From: Aurantiacibacter xanthus
GTDB lineage: Bacteria; Pseudomonadota; Alphaproteobacteria; Sphingomonadales; Sphingomonadaceae
Direction: 5' to 3'
Length of the DNA: 64,000 bases
NCBI RefSeq assembly: GCF_003584015.1
Contig: NZ_QXFM01000142.1
Span: 1-64,000, forward strand
A program made the position numbers and the translations under genes. This document shows, one piece after another, positions 55,714 through 63,949 of this stretch. The notes under the pieces were generated by a model. That model did no database searches and was not told the DNA's origin. It was given only the letters and a program-made list of their open reading frames with translations. Each line of letters opens with the position of its first letter. Positions within the stretch are counted from its first letter, which is position 1.

Positions 55714-56063
55714 ACTTGTCGCCCAGCGAGTCAATGGCGGGCGCTCCAGAGACGCCAACGCGTGATTGTTGCGGCCTGTTGCCGCCGTGCTGGCGGAATT
55801 CTCGCCGCTTGGCGAGACCGTCGGGACCGCGCCATAGCTGGTGGCTTATATGATGTTTGATCATCGAGGTGGAGGACAGCTTTGGGCGCACTGGCGTCGG
55901 TCTGCTCGATGAAGTGCGAGTGGCTGGGTTCGTCAAAAGCTAACGGCTTGTTTTGGTCGCCGACCGCGGACGAATGTGACATTCGCGGTCTCAAATCCGC
56001 TCCCTGAACCCTGCCATTCATTCATCTGCGTAATGATTTGCCCAATGGCTGGAAACGGCACGC
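55714..56063. other. 350 bp without a supportable gene
   Basis: Short frames on the minus strand (55688-55936, 55731-56021) have no recognisable content and overlap each other. The sequence separates the convergent genes at 55105 and 56064. No strong hairpin or repeat was noticed. Confidence 0.45.
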
Positions 56064-56594
56064 TCACTGTTTGACGCCCGATTTTGCCCGCGCTGCTATC
56101 ACTATCTCGCTTTTCAGGTTCTCGATGGCTTTATCGACCTTCAGCGATGCGCGCCGGAACGGCGTGCCCATTTCGCTCACCTCCGCCTGTCGCTCCCAAA
56201 GCGCTCGGATTGCCGCCGTCACCTTGTTGAACTCTGCCCTTGCATCCCACACGCCCTGGAGCGCAGGCCTGACACTAGGGAAGTAGATTTCGACGATCAT
56301 AGTCATTGTCTCTGCGCCACCATATTTCGATGATGCGGACCCGAACTCATTCTGTTTGTCCAGCATGTCGTTGTAATCGTAGCGCCCCTCGAGCAGCGGG
56401 AAATATGTGACCATCTGCCCGCCAAACCGTCTCCCGTATTCATCAGCGGCGAGGTAAAGGGCCTCAGCCTTTTCACGAAGAAAAACAAACTGGTTTTGGT
56501 TTCGCGTCAGTCGATGAGTGACATACCCAGCCACCACGCCGCTACCCAATATCGTCGCCAGTCCAAGAATTGCTGTTATGGTAGTATCAGCCAT
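56064..56594 (-). CDS. Membrane-anchored protein of unknown function
   Basis: 176 residues from the ATG at 56594. One N-terminal membrane segment (ITAILGLATILGSGVVAGYV) is followed by THRLTRNQNQFVFLREKAEA and a mostly helical soluble part. Small single-span proteins with this layout are common, but no named family is evident. It is convergent with the gene at 55105 and lies upstream of the CBASS effector on the same strand, 377 bp away. Confidence 0.65.
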   Translation of the reverse strand: MADTTITAILGLATILGSGVVAGYVTHRLTRNQNQFVFLREKAEALYLAADEYGRRFGGQMVTYFPLLEGRYDYNDMLDKQNEFGSASSKYGGAETMTMIVEIYFPSVRPALQGVWDARAEFNKVTAAIRALWERQAEVSEMGTPFRRASLKVDKAIENLKSEIVIAARAKSGVKQ

Positions 56595-56971
56595 CTTCCC
56601 TCCCGTCGTCGCTGTCAAATAGCAGAACTTCGGCAATGAGGCACCGTGATACGACCGCTACGCTGCGGCGAGGCAGCTGAGCAGCATTAAGGAGAAGTTG
56701 GCAAGCGACCTATCGCCAACACAGCGGTCGTTCATTGCGGGCGCATCGTTCGTCGATAGATGCCGTTCATTTATCCGACCGCTACAGGCAGCAACTGGCC
56801 ATTTGCGGAACGTCCGCTCTCATCTTTGGAGTTCCGAAAGTCTACGTTCCGGACGCCGAGAACAAGCCTATCAGACGAAAGTCCCCACTTGAAACGGAGT
56901 AGCCCCACAACCGTGAGTGACGCACCAACATAACATCTGATGGGAGTGGACGACTATGCGTCAAGGGACAA
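56595..56971. other. 377 bp without a supportable gene
   Basis: A 64-codon plus-strand frame at 56698-56892 has no family resemblance. The stretch is of average island composition. It could hold the promoter for the gene at 56064-56594 and the 3' end of the Cap15 message. No clear terminator hairpin was seen. Confidence 0.45.
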
Positions 56972-57616
56972 TCAGCGCCGAAGGATGAGAGATCCCGCCG
57001 TGTTATAACCACGCACCCAATTCCGATCGGTCCAGTATGTCCCTTCGAGACGAAGCTCGTCCGCGTCGTCGATGATGGTCAACCGGGCCGCTCCGTAGAA
57101 GCGATCGACGTCGCTGTTGTCGGGGTCGCCGACGAACGCATCATAAACGTAATGAACGATGTCGCGGTCTGTGTGCGAGCAGCGCATGATGCTGAACGCC
57201 GTAGAGTCCGATCGCATATAATCAGGCTTCGGCAAGAGACTGACAGCATGAATCCGTACCTTGAACAGGCGCGCCTCGATAACGAATTTCGCAACGATCT
57301 CCTGCCCCTCCGCCGGGGCTTCGAGACCGAACGCCTTTGCGATAACGGGATAATTGGAACGGAATGTACCCCGCCATTCGCCATCGATCGGCGGAAAAAC
57401 GGATCTGACCATCCCAAGTTTACAAATTTTGGGAAAGATGGCGGTTTGACCGACGACCACGACAAAGGCTGTCGCAATAGAAACCGAACTCGAAGCGATA
57501 CGCCAGAGCTGGGTCAATTCATCGATGGGCCATAAGAAAAACTGAGCAAGCGCGATAAGCGCGGCAAGCGTTGCAACCACTCCGGCGACTTTCAGCGGGC
57601 CGACTAGCTGATACAT
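56972..57616 (-). CDS. cap15: CBASS effector Cap15 (two-TM, beta-barrel cyclic-nucleotide sensor)
   Basis: 214 residues. Two membrane segments (about 8-29 LKVAGVVATLAALIALAQFF and 41-60 ASSSVSIATAFVVVVGQTAI) precede a soluble beta-rich domain: FPPIDGEWRGTFRSN (74-88), VAKFVIEARLFKVRIHAV (108-125), RFYGAARLTIID (172-183) and EGTYWTDRNW...TAGSLIL (191-212). The 'FP.iDG.W.G' start and 'G.YWTdRn...G.i.l' end match the S-2TM-beta/Cap15 effector family, which oligomerises on cyclic nucleotide binding and disrupts the inner membrane. It is divergent from the nucleotide synthase, whereas CBASS effectors are usually in the same operon. Confidence 0.85.
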   Translation of the reverse strand: MYQLVGPLKVAGVVATLAALIALAQFFLWPIDELTQLWRIASSSVSIATAFVVVVGQTAIFPKICKLGMVRSVFPPIDGEWRGTFRSNYPVIAKAFGLEAPAEGQEIVAKFVIEARLFKVRIHAVSLLPKPDYMRSDSTAFSIMRCSHTDRDIVHYVYDAFVGDPDNSDVDRFYGAARLTIIDDADELRLEGTYWTDRNWVRGYNTAGSLILRR

Positions 57617-57686
57617 TCGTTCGCCCCTTGTTCCTATTGCCCGTCGTTGCTACATTACGTTCACGCGAAAAAAAAGGGCCAGGATC
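57617..57686. promoter_or_regulatory. Divergent promoter region of the CBASS locus
   Basis: 70 bp separate the start codons of the effector and the synthase. GCTACATTACG near 57649 is a plausible -10 for the synthase side, and CCAGGATC supplies a weak Shine-Dalgarno. Elements for the minus side cannot be told apart. Shared control of both arms is inferred from the spacing. Confidence 0.4.
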
Positions 57687-58946
57687 ATGGGGGTAAACGC
57701 GCACAGGGCATTCGAAAATAGCGGCTCCGAAAGTTATCGCAAAAATCTCAACCCCGATCCTGAGCATATCGAGGAATTGCGCGATGCGAGCAATAAGATC
57801 AGGGCCACTTTGACCTCGGCTTTCGCAAGTTGGGAGAGACGGATCGACGCCGGTATCCTGTTTGAGGATGTGGCGGTAGCATCCTTTGCCGAGGGCTTCG
57901 CCAAGCCGAGACTTTCCCCGAAGTTCCGCGGACAGGGCAGCTATGTCTATCACACGCTGAACCGGCCGACGCATAATCCGCCGCAGGAAATGGATTTCGA
58001 CGACGGCATGTTCCTGCCGTCGTCCTTCGTCACCCTCAACGGCCACGCGCATCCGATCGTTGCGAGCGAAGGCTATTTTCGATTGGTCGAGGAAGCGCTC
58101 GCCCCGCTCTGTCGCAGCGAAGGATGGACGCTGAACCCTGAACGTCCTCGCCCCTCCTGCGTTAGGGTATCACTTAACAACAAGCGTTCGCACATCGATA
58201 TCGCCCTCTATGCAATTCCGGACGATGAGTTCGAGGTTCTTGTGGAGAAGGCCGCCCGATCGGCGCACAGCTCGTTCGGCGATTCCGCCCAGGCCAGCGC
58301 AATCCTGCTTGACGAGATCTACAAGACAATCACGCTCGACCGGATCATGCTGGCCCACCGCGACGAAGGATGGAAAATTTCCGATCCGCGCAAACTCGAA
58401 GACTGGTTCCTCGCGGCCGTCAAAAAGCACGGCGAGCAGGTCCGCCGCCTGTCGCGCTATCTCAAGGGATGGCGCGATCATCGGTGGGAGAAATGCCGCC
58501 TTAGCTCGATCGCGCTCATGGCCTGCGTCGTTCGCTACTTCGAGGAGGCGGGAGCCTCCGTGCCGGCCCGCGACGACGCCAGCCTTGCCGAACTCACGCG
58601 CAAATTGCCACAGTATCTACGTGGAGAAATCCGCAATCCCGTCGTGCAAGGACGTCTCGACGAAGGGTGGGACGACGGCAACGCACCGCTGCGCCCCGGG
58701 TTCGTGCAGTGTGCCGAAGAGCTCCGTGACGATGTCGCCGCTGCGCTTGCTGCGACCGACAGGACCAATGCCAAAAACCGGCTCTGCCGCATTTTCGGGA
58801 TGCATTTTCCTGACGATCCGGCATTGATCGAGATCGACGGCGGAAGTTCCGCCGCAATCCTTTCGTCGGGGGTCCTCGGCTCGCTCGGAGCTGCAAGCGA
58901 TGCCCAGTCTGCGGTCAAGATCGGCGGCGATGAGCGCTTCGGATAG
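57687..58946 (+). CDS. CBASS cyclic nucleotide synthase, DncV-like (clade A) CD-NTase
   Basis: 419 residues. The nucleotidyltransferase core shows FRGQGSYVYHTLNRP (GS motif, 80-94), then QEMDFDDGMFLP with metal-binding Asp 103 and 105, and the third carboxylate in HIDIALY (Asp 171). This pattern, with PPQEMD.DDG, is that of DncV-type enzymes, which make cyclic GMP-AMP or related dinucleotides. The helical C-terminal half ends GGDERFG with a terminal glycine, as needed for conjugation by Cap2. It is followed by cap2, which overlaps its end. Confidence 0.88.
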   Translation: MGVNAHRAFENSGSESYRKNLNPDPEHIEELRDASNKIRATLTSAFASWERRIDAGILFEDVAVASFAEGFAKPRLSPKFRGQGSYVYHTLNRPTHNPPQEMDFDDGMFLPSSFVTLNGHAHPIVASEGYFRLVEEALAPLCRSEGWTLNPERPRPSCVRVSLNNKRSHIDIALYAIPDDEFEVLVEKAARSAHSSFGDSAQASAILLDEIYKTITLDRIMLAHRDEGWKISDPRKLEDWFLAAVKKHGEQVRRLSRYLKGWRDHRWEKCRLSSIALMACVVRYFEEAGASVPARDDASLAELTRKLPQYLRGEIRNPVVQGRLDEGWDDGNAPLRPGFVQCAEELRDDVAAALAATDRTNAKNRLCRIFGMHFPDDPALIEIDGGSSAAILSSGVLGSLGAASDAQSAVKIGGDERFG

Positions 58947-60699
58947 GTCTGCCAGGCTCACTTCACGACGATTTGAGGGCGCAAGCAGCGCAGTAGAGCA
59001 ATTCCTTACGGAGTCTCTCGGCGTCGATGCCATATCGGCGGTCGCCGACGACATCATCGAAACCTATCGTGACTTCGGCCATCCCTTCGTCAAAGGGTGG
59101 GAATTTTCCTGTGATTTCGACGGCGCTGTGGTTGGTCTGCGCGTCCTCCTCGGCGAGGATTTCCCGTTCGGCCCACCCCGCATCGGTATCGCCGAACCCC
59201 ATGAAGTCAGGGGTGCGCATATCGAGCGCGCATCCTTGCTTTGCTTGCCGCCGGGGCAAATCGTGGCTTGGGATCGACCGGCCGATGCGCTCGGCGAACT
59301 TCTGGCACAGGCCGAAGTCGTGGTTGCGGGCGCTCTCGCCGGCGATGGCGGTGCTGACGAGACGCGCCGCGAGATCATCGCCTATTGGGCGCGCGACCGG
59401 ACGCATGGCATCGCCCGGGGATTCCTCGATCCCGCGGGCGGGTCGCGACGGATTTTCCGGTTCGACGATGGCAAGCGTATTCAGCTTTTCGACAATCGCG
59501 GCAGCGCCAAAGATTATATCAAGAAGAGCGGCGGCAGACTCAAGCCGACCCAATTCGGCAAGGCCGCCTTTCTGGTGCGGCTCGCGCTCCCTCCGCGCGT
59601 TACCGAACTTCCCAAGGACGTAGGAGACCTGGCGCGACTGCTGCTCGACCAAGGGGGTACCGACCTCGATGAGCTTGCCCGGCTCTTGGCCAAGGAGAAG
59701 GCGACCATCGTTCTCGCCTTCGCCGACGAGAATGGTCACGGCTTCATCGGGGTCGAGGTTCCCAAACTCAGCTATCAGCGAGATGCGCCGCTTCAGCTCG
59801 CTTTCATAACCGCACGCGATAAGGCGCAGCCGGTCGCACGCCTCCGCATTGTCCGCGGAGATCCGGACTGGATTTTCGGACGCGATGGCAATCCCGATGT
59901 CGCGGCGCTCCAGACCAAAAGCGTGGTCATGATAGGCGCGGGCTCACTCGGCTCCTATATCGCGCAGCAACTCGCCTCATCGGGGGTTGGCACCATCAGG
60001 ATTCTCGATCCGGAAATCCTGGTGTTTGAGAATATATCGCGCCATATCCTCGGGACCGAGGCGGTCGGCACCTTCAAGGCCGAAGCGCTGGCGCTCCGCC
60101 TGCAGCGCCAGTTTCGCACGTCGGACATCAAGGGCCAAGCGGTCAGGTGGCAGGAATGGATCGCGCGGAACAAAGATGCATTGAATGACGCCGATCTTGT
60201 CATCACGACGATTGGCGACTGGGCACAGGAAGTGCATCTTGCAGACTATCTGCAGAATAATCCCGGCGATGTCGCGGCGATGTTCGCGTGGCTCGAGCCC
60301 CATGCGATCGCCGCGCACGCCATCATGCTGCGCGGACCGCAGCCCTGTTTTTGCTGCGGCTTCGATACCCAAGCCGAACTGAACCGACGGATGTCCGACT
60401 GGCCACGGCCTACGCGCCGCGAAATTCCGCTCTGCGGGGGTCATTTCCAGCCTTATGGCGCGACAGCACTCTGCGGGCATGCCGCCGCGATCGCGGAAAC
60501 CGCGATCAAGTTTCTGCTGGAACGAGTCGAGGCGCCAGCGCATCTCTTGCGCAGCGCAGGCGATCCGGCTGCCTTCGGCGGAAGCTGGCGTGACTGGTGG
60601 ACGGAGGCCAGTGGAGGACGGGATACGGATCACCGCCAAATGCTCCTTCCATGGCCGCAGAAGGACGGGTGCCCGATGTGTGCAGCCCCGCCATGCTGA
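58930..60699 (+). CDS. cap2: CBASS Cap2: fused E2-like and E1-like (ThiF) ubiquitin-transfer protein
   Basis: 589 residues from the ATG at 58930, overlapping the synthase stop by 17 bp; an ATG at 58900 is possible. The E2-like domain (about 20-150) has ERASLLCLPPGQIVAWDR with a candidate catalytic Cys near 105. A linker is followed by a ThiF/E1 adenylation domain: VVMIGAGSLGSYIAQQLASS (GxGxxG, 333-352), ILDPEILVFENISRH, and C residues in PCFCCGFDT and LCGGHFQPYGATALCGH. The C terminus has CPMCAAPPC. Cap2 joins the synthase's C-terminal glycine to targets and thereby primes signalling. Confidence 0.88.
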   Translation: MSASDRSARLTSRRFEGASSAVEQFLTESLGVDAISAVADDIIETYRDFGHPFVKGWEFSCDFDGAVVGLRVLLGEDFPFGPPRIGIAEPHEVRGAHIERASLLCLPPGQIVAWDRPADALGELLAQAEVVVAGALAGDGGADETRREIIAYWARDRTHGIARGFLDPAGGSRRIFRFDDGKRIQLFDNRGSAKDYIKKSGGRLKPTQFGKAAFLVRLALPPRVTELPKDVGDLARLLLDQGGTDLDELARLLAKEKATIVLAFADENGHGFIGVEVPKLSYQRDAPLQLAFITARDKAQPVARLRIVRGDPDWIFGRDGNPDVAALQTKSVVMIGAGSLGSYIAQQLASSGVGTIRILDPEILVFENISRHILGTEAVGTFKAEALALRLQRQFRTSDIKGQAVRWQEWIARNKDALNDADLVITTIGDWAQEVHLADYLQNNPGDVAAMFAWLEPHAIAAHAIMLRGPQPCFCCGFDTQAELNRRMSDWPRPTRREIPLCGGHFQPYGATALCGHAAAIAETAIKFLLERVEAPAHLLRSAGDPAAFGGSWRDWWTEASGGRDTDHRQMLLPWPQKDGCPMCAAPPC

Positions 60700-61166
60700 C
60701 CTATGAGATTGGGACATCAGGTCAGAGCCTGCGCTTTACCGATGCGGTGCTTGACCATTTCGACGCCTACCGTCAGCTGTTACCAGGTAGCCGCGAGGCT
60801 GGTGGTCATCTGTTTGCGCGCGTCGAAGACAACCTCGTCGAGATTGTTCATGCCTCGGGTCCCGAGCCCAAGGATCTGCGCAGCAGACTTCTATTCGCAT
60901 TCCGCAAAAAGGCCGCGCAGCGCATCATCGACGCGCGTTTTGCGAAGGGCGAACATTATGTCGGTGACTGGCATACCCATCCAGAAGATATCCCCAGCCC
61001 CTCCGGCATCGATCAGACTACGATGGCTAGCCGCTTCAAACGCTCAGACCACGGGCTGCGAAGTATGATCTTCTGCATCGTCGGCCGCAGCCCCTTCCCT
61101 GAAGGCCTTGCTGTTCTCGTTCATAACGGTGTGTTAGGGGTGCGCTTGACGTCTGCTTCTGGGTGA
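60693..61166 (+). CDS. cap3: CBASS Cap3: JAB/JAMM isopeptidase
   Basis: 157 residues from the ATG at 60693, overlapping cap2 by 7 bp. The JAMM zinc motif is complete: Glu in SREAGGHLF and HTHPEDIPSPSGID (HxHx7Sx2D). Cap3 cleaves the synthase-target bond made by Cap2. With cap15, the CD-NTase and cap2 it completes a type II CBASS locus. No further CBASS gene follows; the next 350 bp are non-coding. Confidence 0.9.
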   Translation: MLTYEIGTSGQSLRFTDAVLDHFDAYRQLLPGSREAGGHLFARVEDNLVEIVHASGPEPKDLRSRLLFAFRKKAAQRIIDARFAKGEHYVGDWHTHPEDIPSPSGIDQTTMASRFKRSDHGLRSMIFCIVGRSPFPEGLAVLVHNGVLGVRLTSASG

Positions 61167-61520
61167 CGCCGTCCTTCCTTCAAACGTCGGAGTCCGGGCG
61201 CGAAGCCGACGCGCGGATCGCCACCGTGAGCGTCCGCTATCCCGATTGCGTTCCTGAAAGGAGACTTTTCGGCTCGTCCAACATTGGCGACATCCGATCG
61301 TCAGTCTGGGGATCGCTCTCTCGGCAAAACAGGCGCTCCAAACCAACCCGATCATCGCTGTCAGTGTCACACTCGGCCAGACCTTACATGACTCTCTCGA
61401 CCAAAGCGCTTCCGCCGAACCGTTTGAACTCGATCACGGAGACCATATGGTCGCGCAGCGCCTCAGAGAGCATTGCAATCGCGGCTGTGATGACGGTGCG
61501 AACATGGCGCGATCGCGCGC
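61167..61520. other. 354 bp without a supportable gene
   Basis: A plus-strand frame at 61163-61603 is open for 146 codons but runs antisense into the HTH gene and has no family resemblance, so it was not called. The sequence probably holds the 3' ends of the CBASS operon and of the convergent HTH gene. Confidence 0.45.
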
Positions 61521-61721
61521 TTATTTCGCATCTGCCTGACGCCCACGCTCGATCAGCTTTCGGAGGCTGTCTGTCGGGACAAGCGTCATCGCTCCGATTT
61601 TGACGATCTCGACCTCGCCAGCGGCGATCAATTCGTAGAATTTGGATCGGCCTATACCGGTCATCCGACAGGCATCCTTGATGCGAACGCTGATGGCATC
61701 GGGTACGGGATTGTTGCTCAT
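61521..61721 (-). CDS. AlpA/excisionase-like helix-turn-helix protein
   Basis: 66 residues from the ATG at 61721. SVRIKDACRMTGIGRSKFYE, LIAAGEVEIVKIGAMTLVPT and DSLRKLIERG form the MerR-like winged HTH of small excisionases and AlpA regulators ('t..Ia..lGi..s..Y.li..G.l...kvG.r.li....l..wi'). It may control excision by the integrase at 47884 or regulate nearby genes. An upstream extension of the frame is not supported. Confidence 0.8.
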   Translation of the reverse strand: MSNNPVPDAISVRIKDACRMTGIGRSKFYELIAAGEVEIVKIGAMTLVPTDSLRKLIERGRQADAK

Positions 61722-62127
61722 TGCGGGGCTCCTTTGACTGGCTGTGTTTACCCCCTCGACTATCGGTATACTGGAGCCTCCAGCACAGTCACCTGACGGG
61801 CCCTGATCGCCCCGTCCTTTCCCGTCCGCCCGCTGTGGCTGTCTCGCGCCTGTAAATGTGCGGCATGCTTGCTGCGGATTGAAGCTCTGGCGCGGCCGTG
61901 AAGGTGCTCCCCCTTTTCTCCGCGCAAGAGCACTATCGAAGCGACGAGATTGTCGCGCCAAGTTATGCCCGGGGCGACAGCAGACAAAGAGTGTAGGAGG
62001 CGCAGACGCACGGCATGTTGCAGACCTGAGATTTGAACGGACAGGCGCTTTGGAACTGCGAGGGTTGCCGAACTGACTCACCCGTTCGTCCAGCGTCCAT
62101 CACATCACGATTGCGGATCTGACCACC
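61722..62127. other. About 400 bp without a supportable gene
   Basis: Frames on both strands overlap (61760-62011 minus, 61858-62076 plus) and lack family content. The stretch leads into the ATGGYGCYAT box cluster and may be a promoter or a decayed gene. Nothing stronger can be said. Confidence 0.4.
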
Positions 62128-62271
62128 ATGGCGCTATCAAAAACCGGAGTTTGCTGCGGGTTTGAGCAAGGCATGGCGCTATGGCCGTACACATGGCGCC
62201 ATCGGTGAAAAAGAGAAAAAGGATGTGCAGACAACAGGTTATGGAGCATCGACCGCAGGGCATGGTGCCAT
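62128..62271. promoter_or_regulatory. Cluster of four ATGGYGCYAT boxes
   Basis: ATGGCGCTAT at 62128-62137 and 62173-62182, ATGGCGCCAT at 62193-62202, and ATGGTGCCAT at 62262-62271. Spacings are 45, 20 and 69 bp. The 62193 copy is a perfect palindrome and the others are near-palindromes. They lie 110-255 bp upstream of the gene at 62382, which suggests an operator array or iterons. An AT-rich stretch (GTTTCCTATATGTTCTATAC) just before that gene could be the promoter. Confidence 0.55.
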
Positions 62272-62381
62272 TTCTTTAATCTTGCCCTCGCCCTCATCCT
62301 TCCCGCGCCCTCATTCCTTCTTTTTGTTTCCTATATGTTCTATACGGCGATGCGTTTGATTCTCCGCCGAAGGACCAGCTT

Positions 62382-62744
62382 ATGTCGATCACCATTCAGC
62401 CCAACGACACAGCCGGATTGCAGCTGTCGGGCGATGTCGAAACGGTGATTGGACTGCCCTCACGGGCGCTTCGCGAAGGGTTTGCGGTCGCAGTTTCTGA
62501 CGGCACCTTGCTGCGCGGAACCTTCGATTCAAAGATACGCGAGTGCAGCTTTGTCGTAGCTGTCGAGGGCTCGGGAAGCATCTCGATCGTGCGCGGCTCG
62601 GGCGGCGACACAGTAAGATTGTCGGCGCAAATCGACTGGATCATCGTCGTCCCCGGTGACCACGCGCTTCGCCCCGCAGAAGCTTGCGAAGACGATTTGC
62701 AGCAGGAATTTTGCTTCGCGGACAGGGAAAGAAAAGCGGCTTAA
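62382..62744 (+). CDS. Small protein of unknown function
   Basis: 120 residues (MSITIQPNDTAGLQLSGDVE...). It looks like a small beta-rich fold (VAVSDGTLLRGTFDSKIREC; SISIVRGSGGDTVRLSAQID) with a Glu/Asp-rich end. No family recognised. It is convergent with the nucleotidyltransferase-HEPN gene, sharing the last 4 bp. It is downstream of the box cluster. Confidence 0.6.
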   Translation: MSITIQPNDTAGLQLSGDVETVIGLPSRALREGFAVAVSDGTLLRGTFDSKIRECSFVVAVEGSGSISIVRGSGGDTVRLSAQIDWIIVVPGDHALRPAEACEDDLQQEFCFADRERKAA

Positions 62745-63652
62745 GCCGCCTTCGCGAGCGTCTCGATCCGCAGCTCGCATGCCTCGCGAACGCGGCTTTG
62801 GAGCAGTGTCACGCGCTCGGAAATCCACGCCAGTTCCTCCGGGCTGATGCGGTACGAACGCGAGTAGCGGGCCTTCACATAGGCGTCGCGCAGCAGCGAA
62901 TAGCTGCGCTTCTGAAACCGGTTCTCCCGCGTCCAGACGTCGCGCAATGAAGGCTCGAGCTCCTCGGCCATCTCGCGCAGCCGGTTCAGATTATGGGTCT
63001 TCGGGCTATACAAAGTGCGGACGAGAAACAGGCAGTGATAGAAGCGTTCAGTTGCCTGATGAAGCAGGAACGCTGCTTCCTTATTCCACCCGCGCGCAGC
63101 ATTGTCGCGCGCATTGACAAAGAAGCGTTCCGCGCTCTCGAACCACTCCTCGAAATAGTCCCGCGTCTCCTGCAGAGCCTGCTCGGGTGACAGCGGTTGC
63201 GGCTCGACAAAGGGATAACCGTCCTCCTCGAACAGCACGATACCGTCGCGCAAAATGTCCATGAAGAAGTAGCGCCCAAGGCGCAGCTTCTCGTTCACGT
63301 CATCAAGGCTGTGATAGATGAGGCTGACCGGCGTACGCAGATGATGTCCCGCCGACAGCTCTTCGAGCAGCTGCTCTTCGGCCTTGTCCCAGTACTCCGA
63401 TACATCGGTGAACTCCTCACGATTGACGACGACGAGCAGGTCATAATCTGAGAAATAGCGCCCGACCGGGTCCTCGACCCAGTCGCCGCGCGCATAGCTG
63501 CCGAACAGGATGATCTTAAGGATTTGCCCGCCGCGCGTGTGCTCCTGAGTACGGCGGCTGGTCGCAAACGCGAACCGGTCGTGCAGCACCTCGACCACGT
63601 GCGCGAGCTCGCGGCGCTTTCCTTCGGGCAGATGGTCGAGGCTGGTCTTCAT
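62741..63652 (-). CDS. Fused minimal nucleotidyltransferase and HEPN protein
   Basis: 303 residues from the ATG at 63652. The N-terminal nucleotidyltransferase has IILFGSYARGDW (GS motif) and SDYDLLVVV (DxD). The C-terminal HEPN domain (about 170-285) includes WNKEAAFLLHQATERFYHCL. MNT and HEPN are usually separate genes of a toxin-antitoxin pair in which the MNT AMPylates the HEPN RNase; the fused form is common on alphaproteobacterial plasmids and islands. The classical RxxxxH RNase motif is not obvious, so toxicity is uncertain. Confidence 0.8.
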   Translation of the reverse strand: MKTSLDHLPEGKRRELAHVVEVLHDRFAFATSRRTQEHTRGGQILKIILFGSYARGDWVEDPVGRYFSDYDLLVVVNREEFTDVSEYWDKAEEQLLEELSAGHHLRTPVSLIYHSLDDVNEKLRLGRYFFMDILRDGIVLFEEDGYPFVEPQPLSPEQALQETRDYFEEWFESAERFFVNARDNAARGWNKEAAFLLHQATERFYHCLFLVRTLYSPKTHNLNRLREMAEELEPSLRDVWTRENRFQKRSYSLLRDAYVKARYSRSYRISPEELAWISERVTLLQSRVREACELRIETLAKAA

Positions 63653-63712
63653 GGGGACAGATTCGCGTCTTCGGGCCCAAATGCCAAGCAAATAGATGAC
63701 CTGTCGGCGGGC

Positions 63713-63949
63713 TCAAGGCCCGCCGACCGGATCGGTGTGATCCAGAATATGCAGTATCGCGGCAGCAAAATGCTGCTCGACTTCAGTGACGGTAATACCG
63801 AGTTCGTCGGCAATTTGTACATGGTCGAGGTTCTGAAATCGTGCCCGCTCGAACACGGCGCGGGGTAGTTCGTCCATCGTGGCAAGCGCCTGTTCGATGC
63901 AGCGCAGAGCACGGCGATGACGCAAGCGAATGAGCACCCGGGCGATCAT
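63713..63949 (-). CDS. Sigma-70 region 4-like HTH protein
   Basis: 78 residues from the ATG at 63949, which overlaps the upstream gene's stop (ATGA). CIEQALATMDELPRAVFERA and LDHVQIADELGITVTEVEQH resemble region 4.2 of ECF-type sigma factors. There is no region 2, so it cannot act alone as a sigma factor. Similar small proteins occur on sphingomonad mobile elements. Confidence 0.65.
   Translation of the reverse strand: MIARVLIRLRHRRALRCIEQALATMDELPRAVFERARFQNLDHVQIADELGITVTEVEQHFAAAILHILDHTDPVGGP

Noticed and set aside
61163-61603. Plus-strand 146-codon frame after cap3
   Set aside because: Runs antisense over the recognisable HTH gene at 61521-61721, and the translation shows no domain.
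62741-63652. NTase-HEPN protein as part of the CBASS locus
   Set aside because: Its nucleotidyltransferase is the minimal MNT type (GSYARGDW, SDYD), not a CD-NTase, and it is 1.6 kb away on the other strand.
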